The position numbers and the translations under genes are program-made. Source: Cohaesibacter sp. ES.047 (GTDB taxonomy: Bacteria > Pseudomonadota > Alphaproteobacteria > Rhizobiales > Cohaesibacteraceae). From it: a stretch of DNA of 64,000 nt. Below, piece after piece: positions 25,985 through 34,239 of the stretch. Position 1 is the first letter of the stretch, and every line of letters begins with the position of its first letter. The stretch covers positions 4,604,001 to 4,668,000 of the forward strand of contig NZ_LT907844.1 of the NCBI RefSeq assembly GCF_900215505.1. Reading direction: 5' to 3'. Under the pieces are notes generated by a model. The model did not search any database. It had not been told where the DNA came from and worked only from the letters and a program-made list of their open reading frames with translations.

Positions 25985-26778
25985 ATTTCTCATAAGCTTG
26001 CTGGAACTTCTCTGACTGGGCGTCTCCGTCAAGACCCTGAGCCTCATCGCTCAGCGCAGCGCCCCAATTGTTCAACGCTTCATGCTTGTCGGGTTTGATC
26101 CGAACCGCCTCGGCAAATTTCTCATAAGCTTGCTGGAACTTCTCTGACCGGGCGTCTCCGTCAAGACCCTGAGCCTCATCGCTCAGCGCAGCGCCCCAAT
26201 TGTAAAACGCTTCATGCATCTCGGGTTTGATCCGAACCGCCTCGGCATATTTCTCATAAGCTTGCTGGAACTTCTCTGACCGGGCGCCTCCGTCAAGACC
26301 TTGAGCCTCATTCATCAGCGCATTGCCCCAATTGTTCAACGCGTCATGGTTGTCGGGCTTGATCCGAACCGCCTCGGCATATTTCTCATAAGCTTGCTGG
26401 AACTTCTCTGACCGGGCGTCTCCGTCAAGACCCTGAGCCTCATCGCTCAGCGCAGCGCCCCAATTGTAAAACGCTTCATGCATCTCGGGTTTGATCCGAA
26501 CCGCCTCGGCATATTTCTCATAAGCTTGCTGGAACTTCTCTGACCGGGCGCCTCCGTCAAGACCTTGAGCCTCATTCATCAGCGCATTGCCCCAATTGTT
26601 CAACGCGTCATGGTTGTCGGGTTTGATCCGAACCGCCTCGGCAAATTTCTCATAAGCTTGCTGGAACTTCTCTGATCGAGCGTCTCTGTCAAGACCCCGA
26701 GCCTCATCAACAAGCCCATTTGCGGCCGAAACATATCTCCACCCACTTATTCTTTTTGCTTCGACAGAATATTCAGAA
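25985..26778 (-). repeat. six tandem 132-bp repeats encoding TPR units
   Basis: The string CTCATAAGCTTGCTGG recurs at exact 132-base spacing (25989, 26121, 26253, 26385, 26517, 26649). Each unit encodes 44 residues such as KFQQAYEKYAEAVRIKP followed by an alternating HDALNNWGNALMNE or HEAFYNWGAALSDE half. The alternation gives a higher-order 264-bp repeat, which indicates recent tandem duplication. Confidence 0.9.
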
Positions 26779-27992
26779 ATGTCAGTTTGCTCTTCTACTG
26801 GAACCCCGGCAATCAAAGCGGCGGCATCTTTTTCCTCATCCGTTCGATCGTCTTCCCACTGTTGTGAAATGCGATTCAAATGCAACAACGTCTCATGCAA
26901 AACTGCTGTCTCACTCTCTTCGCCAATGGGGAATTCAGGAAGTGGACGCAACTGTGCCATCACATGTTTTGGTGGGTTCTCCATGATAGGAAGCGGCCAG
27001 CATTCTAGTCCCCGCGCAATTTCGATCATTGAAAGGTCAAAATCACAGCCACCAATGTAAAATGCATAAGGCTTCTCAAACAAAGGCTTGATGTAACTTC
27101 CAGGCTCTTCTTCATAACCCAGTCAAAACAATCGACTGTCGCCATTGTATGCTTCAAGCATTGTTTGAAAAACACCGTCAGCGTCGCCACTATAACCAGC
27201 CACAATCGTCACGTGATTGCACAGACTATCTTGAATGAGCGGACGAAGATTCTCGGCATGATTACGTGTCTCTTCTTCCGTATTCAAAAGCTTAAGTCCA
27301 TAGCTCTGGCCGTGCAAATGGAAGACCGCCTTATCCGCCAATCCAGAAATATTTGATGCTGGTGCAATGCCGAAATCGTAAACCGGCAAATGCTCGCCAA
27401 GGAGACTAAAAGCTTGTTCCAAGAGGAAATCAAAATTGAAGGAAAGCACTCTCTTAACGTTCGATTGCTTAATGATGCTTGCCAAGGCGACGTGACCCCA
27501 ATTCAGACTAGCATCCCGCAATAAAGGTTCAATCAACGCTTTGCGCTCTTGTGGCGAAAGCTTGGACATAACCTTACCGTAATTGCTCTTGTCTTCTTTT
27601 GAGAGCCCCCTCAAACAATGTCCGTATTTGTCGGCGATAAGAGCGACAAGCCCTGAAGCTAAGGGTATACCAGCACTTTTAGAGGCACCGGCGCCAATTA
27701 TGAAAGAAATTGCTTCAGCTTGTCTGATGTAATACCAACGGCATTTAATTCTGACCTTCTTGAGCCCATTTTCTCATACCTATTGAATGGATGATGGTTG
27801 GGTTGGCGGAGAGGCTCTTCCATGCTTGGCAACCAGCATCAAGAATGGCGGCATAGTCTTCGAAGACCCGATTGGACAGGAAGGTACCGCGCAGATACTG
27901 CCAAATATTCTCAACTGGGTTCAGTTCCGGTGATTTGGAAGGCAACAGGAGGATGGTGATATTCTTGGGCACGTTGAGTCTGCTTGTCGTAT

Positions 27993-29309
27993 GGGACTAT
28001 GGAGAATTTTGTGCCCTGGCGCTTTGATTACGCCATTTGGAAACGATCTTCGAACATTATTGCGAACTGGCTTTTCACTGAGTGCCATTCGCGCACGGAG
28101 CGTTTCCATTCCACAGAAGTAGCATTCAGGGCGAGATAAATCAATTTCGCAGCTGCCTCGTCACTGGGGAAATGCCCGCGGGAGCGAACGGCCCGGCGGA
28201 TTTTCGAGTTCAGTGCTTCAATGGCGTTCGTGGTGTAGATCAGCCTGCGCACTTGGGGCGGATAGTCAAGGAACGGGATCACCTCGTTCCAAGTCCGGCG
28301 CCAACTCGGCGCGATTGCCGGGTATTTGGCGGCAAGGTCGCTGTTTTCGAACTCCGCCAGCGCAGTCTCCGCGGCTGCTGCGTCCACAGCGGTGTAGACA
28401 GCCTTAAGAGCCGCTGCGACGGCCTTGCGATCCTTGTAGCTGGCAAAGCTCATGGAATGGCGCAGCAGATGCACGATACAGGTCTGGACCTGGGTCTGAG
28501 GAAAGGCTGCCTCGATGGCCTGGGGGAAGCCCTTCAGACCGTCCACGACGGCGATGAGAATGTCCTGAACGCCACGGTTGCGCAGATCGCTGAGAACTTT
28601 AGCCCAGAACTTGGCACCCTCATTGGCCTGGAACCAAAGCCCCAGAACGTCGCGGGTGCCGTCCGGGAGAACAGCCAGGGCCACAAAAACCGCCTTGTTC
28701 AGAACCACGCCGTCGGTGCGGATCTTGACCCGGATCGCGTCCATGAACACAATCGGATAACACGGTTCCAGCGGGCGGTTCTGCCAGGCGGTCACTTCCT
28801 CCATCACGGCATCGGTGATCGCCGAAATCAGGCTCGGGGACGCCTCTATACCATAGATATCCTCGATATGCCCCTGGATCTCGCGGGTCGTCATCCCGCG
28901 CGCGTACATGCTGATGATCTTGGTGTCGAACTCGGGAAAGCGGCGCTGATACTTGGCGATCAGCAGAGGATCAAAGCTGCCGTTGCGGTCACGGGGAATG
29001 TCGAGAATGACCTTCCCGCTGTCGGTGGTCACCGTCTTCTGGCTGCGGCCATTGCGACGATTTGGCGCCTGGTTCGCGCCTTCAGGCGGCGCATCGGCGC
29101 GTTCTTCGGTCAGATGCTCGTCCAGTTCGGCGCTCAGGGCTCGTTCGGCCAGCGCCTTGGTCAGTTCTTGCAGAATCCCGTCCTCTCCGAACAGATCGCC
29201 CGCTTTGCGGCCTTCCATCAGATGATCCAAAAGGGCTTTGTCGATGCTCATACGTGGGTCTCCTCATATTAGAGTTACCACGCCAGGGCACAAAATTCTG
29301 CATAGTCCC
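27993..29309 (-). mobile_element. IS256-family element, copy 1
   Basis: A complete 1317-bp copy with 29-base inverted repeats starting GGGACTATG, one mismatch apart (position 10, G at the left end and C at the right), flanked by the 8-bp duplication TGTCGTAT (27985-27992 and 29310-29317). It sits inside the IS630 copy. An otherwise identical copy in reverse orientation is at 44468-45784. Confidence 0.96.
28028..29251 (-). CDS. tnp: IS256-family (mutator-type) transposase, copy 1
   Basis: A 407-residue mutator-type transposase with catalytic FMDAIRVKI (first Asp), AVVDGLKGFPQAI (second Asp) and IYTTNAIEALNSKIR (Glu), plus QTCIVHLLRHSM before it. The N-terminal helical part begins MSIDKALLDHLMEGRKAGDL. 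It is identical in protein sequence to the copy at 44526-45749, so both are recent and probably active. Confidence 0.96.
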   Translation of the reverse strand: MSIDKALLDHLMEGRKAGDLFGEDGILQELTKALAERALSAELDEHLTEERADAPPEGANQAPNRRNGRSQKTVTTDSGKVILDIPRDRNGSFDPLLIAKYQRRFPEFDTKIISMYARGMTTREIQGHIEDIYGIEASPSLISAITDAVMEEVTAWQNRPLEPCYPIVFMDAIRVKIRTDGVVLNKAVFVALAVLPDGTRDVLGLWFQANEGAKFWAKVLSDLRNRGVQDILIAVVDGLKGFPQAIEAAFPQTQVQTCIVHLLRHSMSFASYKDRKAVAAALKAVYTAVDAAAAETALAEFENSDLAAKYPAIAPSWRRTWNEVIPFLDYPPQVRRLIYTTNAIEALNSKIRRAVRSRGHFPSDEAAAKLIYLALNATSVEWKRSVREWHSVKSQFAIMFEDRFQMA

Positions 29310-29614
29310 TGTCGTATGCCATCCGGCACGATCCATCAGCACCACGGCATGAGCGCCGCGCGCCACTGTCCTTGAGACTTCTTCGAGGTGCATTTGCATG
29401 GCCTGTGTATTTGCAAAAGGCATCATCAATCCCGCGCCAACGCCACGCGCTGGACATATTGCACCGAACAGATAGGCATTTTTATATCGCTGATCGGCTG
29501 GCAGACGTGGTCTGGTTCCCTTTTTTGCCCATAGTCGGGCCAGTCCATTCTTCTGACCAAGCCTAGCCTCATCTTGCCACCAAATCTCGATGGGCTTGTT
29601 CTTTGGCAAATGGC

Positions 29615-30136
29615 CTACATGCGCTGCCAACGTTGCGGAGAAGTTTTTTTGAAAGCATCAATGACTTCAGGCTTTTGTTCTGGATGTTGAGGTCGACCAG
29701 ATATGCGCACATACCCCATGCGGCGCAAAAGATCCCGTACTCCACGTTCCTTGTAGGAGACCCCAAACCGCTCTTGGATCACACGCACCAGATCCTGGCT
29801 ACGCCAGACAGAGACGCCGTCCTTCTCAGGATCAGGACCGGTTTCAACGATAGCAACAAACTCTTCGAGCTGTTCTGGGCTCAAGCGCATGGGAGCGCCG
29901 GTTGCTTTGATGTCGACAAGACCATCGGTGCCTTGCTCATTGAAGCGAAGAACCCAATCTCGCAAAGTCTGGCGGTCCATACCGCCGACTTTGGCGGCAT
30001 CAGCACGGTTCATGCCGTCATAGACAGCCGCAATGGCCAGTAGGCGGCGGCTCTGTTTGGCATTGCGGCATCCTTTGGCAAGACGGCGCAAACTATCGGC
30101 GTCAAAAGCATCGCTAAGAATCAAAGCGGCAGACAT
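29615..30136 (-). CDS. IS630-family transposase N-terminal ORF (HTH part)
   Basis: The DNA-binding half of the IS630 transposase: two helix-turn-helix regions (VYDGMNRADAAKVGGMDRQTLRDW and LEEFVAIVETGPDPEKDGVS, then YKERGVRDLLRRMGY). The ATG at 30136 has AAGGAG upstream. The frame ends a few codons after a run of seven A (encoding DAFKKTSPQRW). A -1 shift there enters the DDE frame. The shift would make the full protein in IS630 elements of this type, but this element is disrupted downstream. Confidence 0.85.
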   Translation of the reverse strand: MSAALILSDAFDADSLRRLAKGCRNAKQSRRLLAIAAVYDGMNRADAAKVGGMDRQTLRDWVLRFNEQGTDGLVDIKATGAPMRLSPEQLEEFVAIVETGPDPEKDGVSVWRSQDLVRVIQERFGVSYKERGVRDLLRRMGYVRISGRPQHPEQKPEVIDAFKKTSPQRWQRM

Positions 30137-30361
30137 GGCAAAATCTCCTTTGCCATGTTGAATCACGCCAGTGCTAAAAATGGAATCCCTAAAGAGTCAG
30201 AACTTCACGCCCTTGGTATAATCCGATAGATCGCCAACCTTCATCTCATCTGTCCATTTTGCTAAAAGCCACATTATAGGCAACTCTAAACGCTACTGCG
30301 AACAACGCAACTTTAACCTGTAAATATCCAGTGGAGTACAGTCACTAGCTAAAACACGCCC

Positions 30362-30553
30362 TCACTTATCCGCCTTCTCATCCAGCTTATCCTCAATCCG
30401 CTTGAGGCTGTCGAATATCCTGTCAGTGGTGCGCCCATAGCCCTTCATGCGTTCTTCAAGCACCATGATTTTGGCGCGCTGCATGAAGTGGGAACCGGAA
30501 ACAGCGGCCACGATGGCAGCGATATAAAGCAGGTCTTTGATTTCAGCGCTCAT
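30362..30553 (-). CDS. small phage-type membrane protein (holin/antiholin-like)
   Basis: A 63-residue protein: one N-terminal membrane span (LLYIAAIVAAVSGSHFM) followed by a charged helical region (MVLEERMKGYGRTTDRIFDSLKRIEDKLDEK), like the small XhlA-type phage membrane proteins. It is the last gene of a lysis-like cassette. The start at 30553 is the second of two adjacent ATGs and leaves proper spacing from GAGGGC. Its role is inferred from position only. Confidence 0.45.
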   Translation of the reverse strand: MSAEIKDLLYIAAIVAAVSGSHFMQRAKIMVLEERMKGYGRTTDRIFDSLKRIEDKLDEKADK

Positions 30554-30564
30554 CATGCCCTCAC

Positions 30565-30813
30565 CTATCGCCCGCACCGCTGCCGGATCAAATCGTTATT
30601 GACCCGCAAGTCTTTCAAAAACGGCCCTGCCCCGTCCGGCGCATCAGGCCGAAGGCGTCCGCTTGCCTTCAGCCATGATTTGAACTCTGTCTTCAGCGCT
30701 GGCGTTACCCGCACAAGCCGCGCTTCACACAGCGTATCGACCGGCACGGTTTTGCAGCCCGTGAGCAGTCCGCTAAAGGCCATCAATGACAGCGCCAAGA
30801 TCTGTTTCTGCAT
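30565..30813 (-). CDS. Rz1-like outer-membrane spanin lipoprotein
   Basis: An 82-residue lipoprotein: signal peptide MQKQILALSLMAFSGLLTGC with a lipobox, so the mature protein starts at the cysteine. AAGGAG lies before the ATG at 30813. Its start overlaps the end of the membrane-anchored coiled-coil protein upstream in another frame, the usual layout of Rz/Rz1 spanin pairs. It lacks the proline-rich tail of lambda Rz1, so the family call comes from layout and lipobox. Confidence 0.6.
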   Translation of the reverse strand: MQKQILALSLMAFSGLLTGCKTVPVDTLCEARLVRVTPALKTEFKSWLKASGRLRPDAPDGAGPFLKDLRVNNDLIRQRCGR

Positions 30814-30994
30814 TGATCTTCTCCTTGATCGCCTGCGCCTCAGTGTGTGCATTGGCCTGCTCTTTTAGCTGGTTGTTTTCCTGTTCGAGCCGCCCTGCCT
30901 CTCGCAGGGTTTGGCTGGCGGCATGGTCACGATAGAGACCGCGCGCAAACTCGCTGAGAAAGCCTAGTAGAGCGCCTATGATCCATTCCCACAT
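30773..30994 (-). CDS. Rz-like inner-membrane spanin
   Basis: A 73-residue protein with an N-terminal membrane anchor (WIIGALLGFLSEFARGLY) and then a coiled coil rich in Glu/Gln/Ala (LEQENNQLKEQANAHTEAQAIKEKI). AAAGGAG precedes the ATG at 30994. Its 3' end overlaps the lipoprotein gene in a different frame by 41 bases. Together they would connect inner and outer membranes in phage lysis. The pair is predicted, not proven. Confidence 0.6.
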   Translation of the reverse strand: MWEWIIGALLGFLSEFARGLYRDHAASQTLREAGRLEQENNQLKEQANAHTEAQAIKEKINAETDLGAVIDGL

Positions 30995-31022
30995 GTCGCC
31001 AACTCCTTTGCCTGAAATCGCT

Positions 31023-31509
31023 CTAGGCGGCTTCGCCAGCCTCGAAATCGGCATCGGTTAGCAACAGCTCGCCAAACTTGGCTTTGATCAGATCGGCCAG
31101 TTTGTCAGGGGTAACGCCAAAATATTTGACCGCATCAGGGCTCATCTTGATGACGTAGTTTGCGACCAGCGCAACGATTTCGCTGTTGACCTCAAAGGCG
31201 GTCTTCCCGTCCACCTTTTTGGCCATAACGTCCAGAGCGCTGCCGATGCCCCGTTCAATCGCACCATGCAGGCTTTCGCGCTGCTTGGCGTCGATGGTCA
31301 GGCTAAACCACTTTCTGCCAGCCCACGCGACCGCACCAACCAGAACAGCCGCAATCACATCGGCAAGGACGCGATCGACTTCACCAGCCAGAGCGGACAG
31401 CGGGGGAAAGATCGATCGTTGCTGCATTGGCAGGCATGGCAACAAGCGCCATGGCGACAAAGCCGCAAACCAGCATAGAAAGAGTTTTGAAGAAAGAAGA
31501 GAAAGTCAT
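31023..31509 (-). pseudogene. phage holin-like gene with an N-terminal frameshift
   Basis: The downstream frame (31023-31427) has a hydrophobic segment VIAAVLVGAVAWAGRKWF and a DAKQRESLHGAIERGIGSAL region, like the LLH-type phage holin family. The upstream frame (ATG at 31509) encodes a clear signal peptide, MTFSSFFKTLSMLVCGFVAM, ending PANAATIDLSP, and stops shortly after a CCCCC run near 31405. Removing one C there would join both frames into one protein. It could be a sequencing error or a real decay event. Located between an endolysin-like gene and spanin-like genes. Confidence 0.55.
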
Positions 31510-31667
31510 GGGACACATGCTCCATTGAAGGGTTGAAAGTCATCAATGCAGCATTGTCCCATGGCCTTTGGATCGGTTGATAAAAGGCAAGACCGCATAG
31601 CGGTCGACGCCGAACGCAAACGCACAAAGGCGCGCGCCAGTTGATTGCACAGCAATCAACGAGAGCC

Positions 31668-32240
31668 TCACGCTTCGTTCGTCGAAACGCGCCCGTCAGA
31701 GTCAACGATTGGCAGATTATCAAATCCGATCAGCCCCGGCTTGTGTCCGTTCGGATAGTGATAGGAGACCACCCGATCAACGGAAAATGGCTTGATCGAA
31801 ACCGTGTCGCCTTGATTGCCGCCAAGCACCATGAGATTGCCATAACGATCACGACCAACAACAATGCCGACATGACCATATTTGCCGTTGGGCGTCTTGC
31901 GCCAAAAGACGACAATGGCCCCGACGCACGGCCCAGACAGCACTTGCCCCCAGCGGTTCCAGTAATAGGACTTTGCACCCGCCGATCGCGTTGAACGGAT
32001 CCCGCATTCTTCCAGCACCCCGCCAACGTATCCCGCGCACCATGCGGTTTCATCATCGGTGAAGGGCATGCGGATCAACTGCCACCATTCCAGAATTTTC
32101 GGATTGTGCCGGTTGCCCTTATATTCGTTCAGGCCCAGATAGGACCGCCCCACCTGAAGCCAGGACGGTTCATCGCGTGCAAAGATCGCGTCCACCAGAT
32201 CGCGGCTAGCGCTCACCTGATCAACACGCCCATCGAACAA
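31668..32240 (-). CDS. phage endolysin-like protein (TIGR02594/NlpC-type)
   Basis: About 190 residues with a papain-like amidase arrangement: WCAGYVGGVLEECGI holds the catalytic cysteine and KYGHVGIVVGRDRYGN the histidine, with an SYYWNRWGQVLSGP segment between them, as in the TIGR02594 phage family. No canonical start codon is present: the only start upstream of the domain is TTG at 32240, and the reading frame stays open 60 codons further with no ATG/GTG. The gene may be truncated at the 5' side by the neighbouring IS1182. Confidence 0.72.
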   Translation of the reverse strand: MFDGRVDQVSASRDLVDAIFARDEPSWLQVGRSYLGLNEYKGNRHNPKILEWWQLIRMPFTDDETAWCAGYVGGVLEECGIRSTRSAGAKSYYWNRWGQVLSGPCVGAIVVFWRKTPNGKYGHVGIVVGRDRYGNLMVLGGNQGDTVSIKPFSVDRVVSYHYPNGHKPGLIGFDNLPIVDSDGRVSTNEA

Positions 32241-32321
32241 CGCCGCCTTGGTCAGCGGCCCGACAAAGGCCCTCGCCCGATAGCCAATCGACTTTTTGAA
32301 ATTTCTGTCTTTGTCATAAAA

Positions 32322-32354
32322 TACCCTCGGTTGGAATGGTCCAATCCGAGGGTA
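32322..32354. other. strong hairpin upstream of the endolysin-like gene
   Basis: A stem of nine plus five pairs: TACCCTCGG/CCGAGGGTA with TTGGA/TCCAA inside and the loop ATGG, one bulged T. There is no T tract, so it is not a simple terminator; it could be a structured leader or the remnant of an end sequence. It lies inside the open frame noted for the endolysin gene. Confidence 0.5.
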
Positions 32355-32477
32355 AGAGACAGTTTCAGGCGGTTGATTCGTTGGGCAATAGACGTCTATA
32401 AAGGGCGAATACCGTTGAAAAACTCACCTTTTCTAGTCGGGTTTCAGGTATTCCAAGAATAGACGAATGAGATTGCC

Positions 32478-33903
32478 TCACGCCGTTTGCGGCTTTGGTC
32501 CGCCTGGGAAGAGCTTTGCAAGTTTTCTGAGGTTCTGGGCGGTTGCTGCTAGGAGGAATTCGTCATTGGCTCCATTGGGACCTCGTAACCTGAGCCGCCT
32601 GAGGCCCAAGATGCGTTTGAGATGGGCGAACAGCATCTCGACCTTCTTTCACAGCTTGCATGAGATGGCATAATCTTCGGTTTTGGCTATGTCGCGGGCC
32701 ATCTGGCGAGCGCCTTCATATTTTGAACGCAGAAGCCTGCGCGGAGCTCCCTTTGGACAGCATTGTTGCCTGAGGCCACAGGCTTCGCAGTCTGCTTTTG
32801 CTGCTCCATATTTGACAAAATCAAGGTCACTTTGATCCGCACGAACGGTCTGGAACTTTCTGCGATTTCTGAGCAGTTGCTTGCCTGCCGGACAGATATA
32901 GGAATCCGTCTCACGCTCATAAACAAAGTCTTCCCGCGAGAATGTTCCATCATCGCGTTTCGATTTGTCCCTTCTCGGCGGCGCTTCGCTTGCCTGCCAG
33001 GCAATGGAACACTGGAATATGCGGTTCAATTCCCCAATCATAGACCAGCCATGCCAGCATCTCTGCCGACCCATAGGCAGTATCAGCTATCAATCGCTCC
33101 GGCCAAAGACCAAACCTCTCATGTGCGCGTTCAATCATGGTCCGCGTGGCATAGGTCTCGCCAGTTCGCACTGAGCGGCTGGCCTGAACATCAACGATGA
33201 TCGCGTGATCCGTATCGATAAGATAATTGTTTGAATAGGCAAAGAAAGCTGGTCCATGACGGGCCGCTGTCCATTGACTTGATGGATCAGAGTGTGAAGT
33301 GAATTTGGGAACGACATCTGTCGCCGCGCCGAAAGCCTCATCATCCAGAGCAAAGAGATAGTCCTTGACCGCGCGAGAGGCAATCTCTGGATTGATCTTG
33401 TCAGGATCCCAATCTTCCTTGGCAGTAGAATTCTGTTTGTTGGCATCGGCCTCGATGAGACTGGCATCCCTCGCAAAGTGCTCACCACCAACGACACCCT
33501 CTTCAATGCAACGGGCAACCACTGCCTCGAATACCACCCGTAGCAGATTGCTTTCACGGAAACGACCATGTCGGTTCTTCGAGAAAGTCGAATGGTCTGG
33601 AACGGGATCGGTCAGATCCAGCCGACAAAACCATCGATAAGCCAAATTGAGATGAACCTCTTCGCAAAGACGCCGCTCGGAGCGGATACCATTGATATAG
33701 CCGACCAGCAGCATCCGGATCATCTGTTCTGGATCGACCGAGGGGCGGCCTGTGTGGCTATAGAATGGTTGGAGATGGTCACGGACAGATGTCAGATCAA
33801 CGAAGCGATCAATAGTCCGCAGAAGATGATCCTGAGGCACGTGCCTCTCAAGTGAAAACTCATAAAATAGCTCGGCTTGCTGATTCTCTCGACGCCCCAT
33901 CAT
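32478..33903 (-). pseudogene. decayed IS1182-family transposase
   Basis: DDE transposase of the IS1182 type, broken into at least three parts. The first (from ATG at 33903, MMGRRENQQAELF) carries FARDASLIEADANKQNS and RLIADTAYGSAEMLAWL. Near 32990-33050 the frame shifts, leaving about a dozen extra codons around the join to DKSKRDDGTFSREDF; the cysteine-rich region QQCCPKG follows. After KLKKVEML there is an in-frame TGA before FAHLKRILGLRRLRLRG, the usual C terminus. Not functional. Confidence 0.8.
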
Positions 33904-34195
33904 CGCTTTCAATCCCCCATCCCATGGAAAGATTGAATCAGCATTCTCGCCGCATCGCAACATTAGTTTTTCAACAAAATTGGCGGATAGCTGCCATTTG
34001 GGGCAAGTGCGAGATCGCCGATGCGACAAGATAAAATAGACATTCAGCGGATCTGCCGCGTCATCAGGGCCGCCTTGACCCGTTGGACGGGTGAACGCTT
34101 TCAAATGCCGAGATCCGACACGCAGAAAATTGAGACACCCTTCCCAGCCGCACTGTGGGCGTCAGCCGGGAACGTGCCATACTCTCTTTGATTGG

Positions 34196-34234
34196 TAGGA
34201 AATGGATGATGCGGTGAACATCATCCATTTCCTA
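34196..34234. terminator. perfect 16-bp hairpin after the sugar-acid operon
   Basis: TAGGAAATGGATGATG pairs perfectly with its complement around the loop CGGTGAA. It begins six bases after the DhaKL stop codon on the minus strand and probably ends or protects the operon's transcript. There is no T tract. Confidence 0.65.
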
Positions 34235-34239
34235 TCCCC

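Larger units (their letters stand above)
27745..29630 (-). pseudogene. IS630 transposase DDE part, interrupted
   Basis: C-terminal catalytic part of the IS630 transposase. The upstream piece (29310-29630) reads WWQDEARLGQKNGLARLW and ends at MDRAGWHTTG, with the first two catalytic aspartates (ends of IEIWWQDE and VVLMDRAGW). The IS256 copy follows, and the remaining piece (27745-27992) gives LLLPSKSPELNPVENIWQYL with the catalytic glutamate. It therefore cannot be translated as one protein. It is joined to the N-terminal ORF through a run of seven A residues, a typical programmed-frameshift site. Confidence 0.85.
27732..30218 (-). mobile_element. IS630-family element interrupted by IS256
   Basis: Left end ATACCAACGGC and right end (reverse complement) TACCAAGGGC share an inverted repeat that continues with TTCTGAC; both are flanked by TA, the IS630 target. 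Removing the inner IS256 (1317 bp) and its 8-bp duplication leaves about 1.16 kb, the normal IS630 size. The host gene is the SIR2-TPR gene above. Confidence 0.87.
25779..30244 (-). pseudogene. SIR2-TPR gene broken by nested insertion sequences and a stop codon
   Basis: Reading from ATG at 30244: eight codons (MKVGDLSD), then an IS630 element with TA duplication, and the frame resumes at 27731 with the SIR2 NAD-binding motif FIIGAGASKSAGIP. It continues VLSFNFDFLLEQAF and VFHLHGQ, the family's Asn and His catalytic region. At 27123-27125 an in-frame TGA stands where related SIR2 proteins, from memory, have WLGY (TGG to TGA). Downstream the same frame continues YIGGCDFDLSMIEIARGLECWP into six near-identical 44-residue TPR-like repeats and ends at 25779, about 658 residues in all. 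Related SIR2-TPR proteins act as NAD-depleting defence effectors; here it is broken unless the TGA is read through and the IS excised. Confidence 0.8.

Noticed and set aside
25985-26778. CRISPR-like regular repeats
   Set aside because: Period is 132 bp, all inside an open TPR reading frame with no unique spacers; it is a protein repeat.
28082-29272. Long ORF (396 codons) on the plus strand across IS256 copy 1, and its twin at 44505-45695
   Set aside because: Both are the antisense shadow of the mutator-type transposase; composition is Gly/Asp/Val-rich as expected from reverse reading, and no family motif is visible.
27985-29317. Inversion between the two IS256 copies as explanation of copy 2's flanks
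   Set aside because: Copy 1 has matching 8-bp duplications at both ends, so a simple single inversion would have separated them; adjacent deletion at copy 2 explains the data better.
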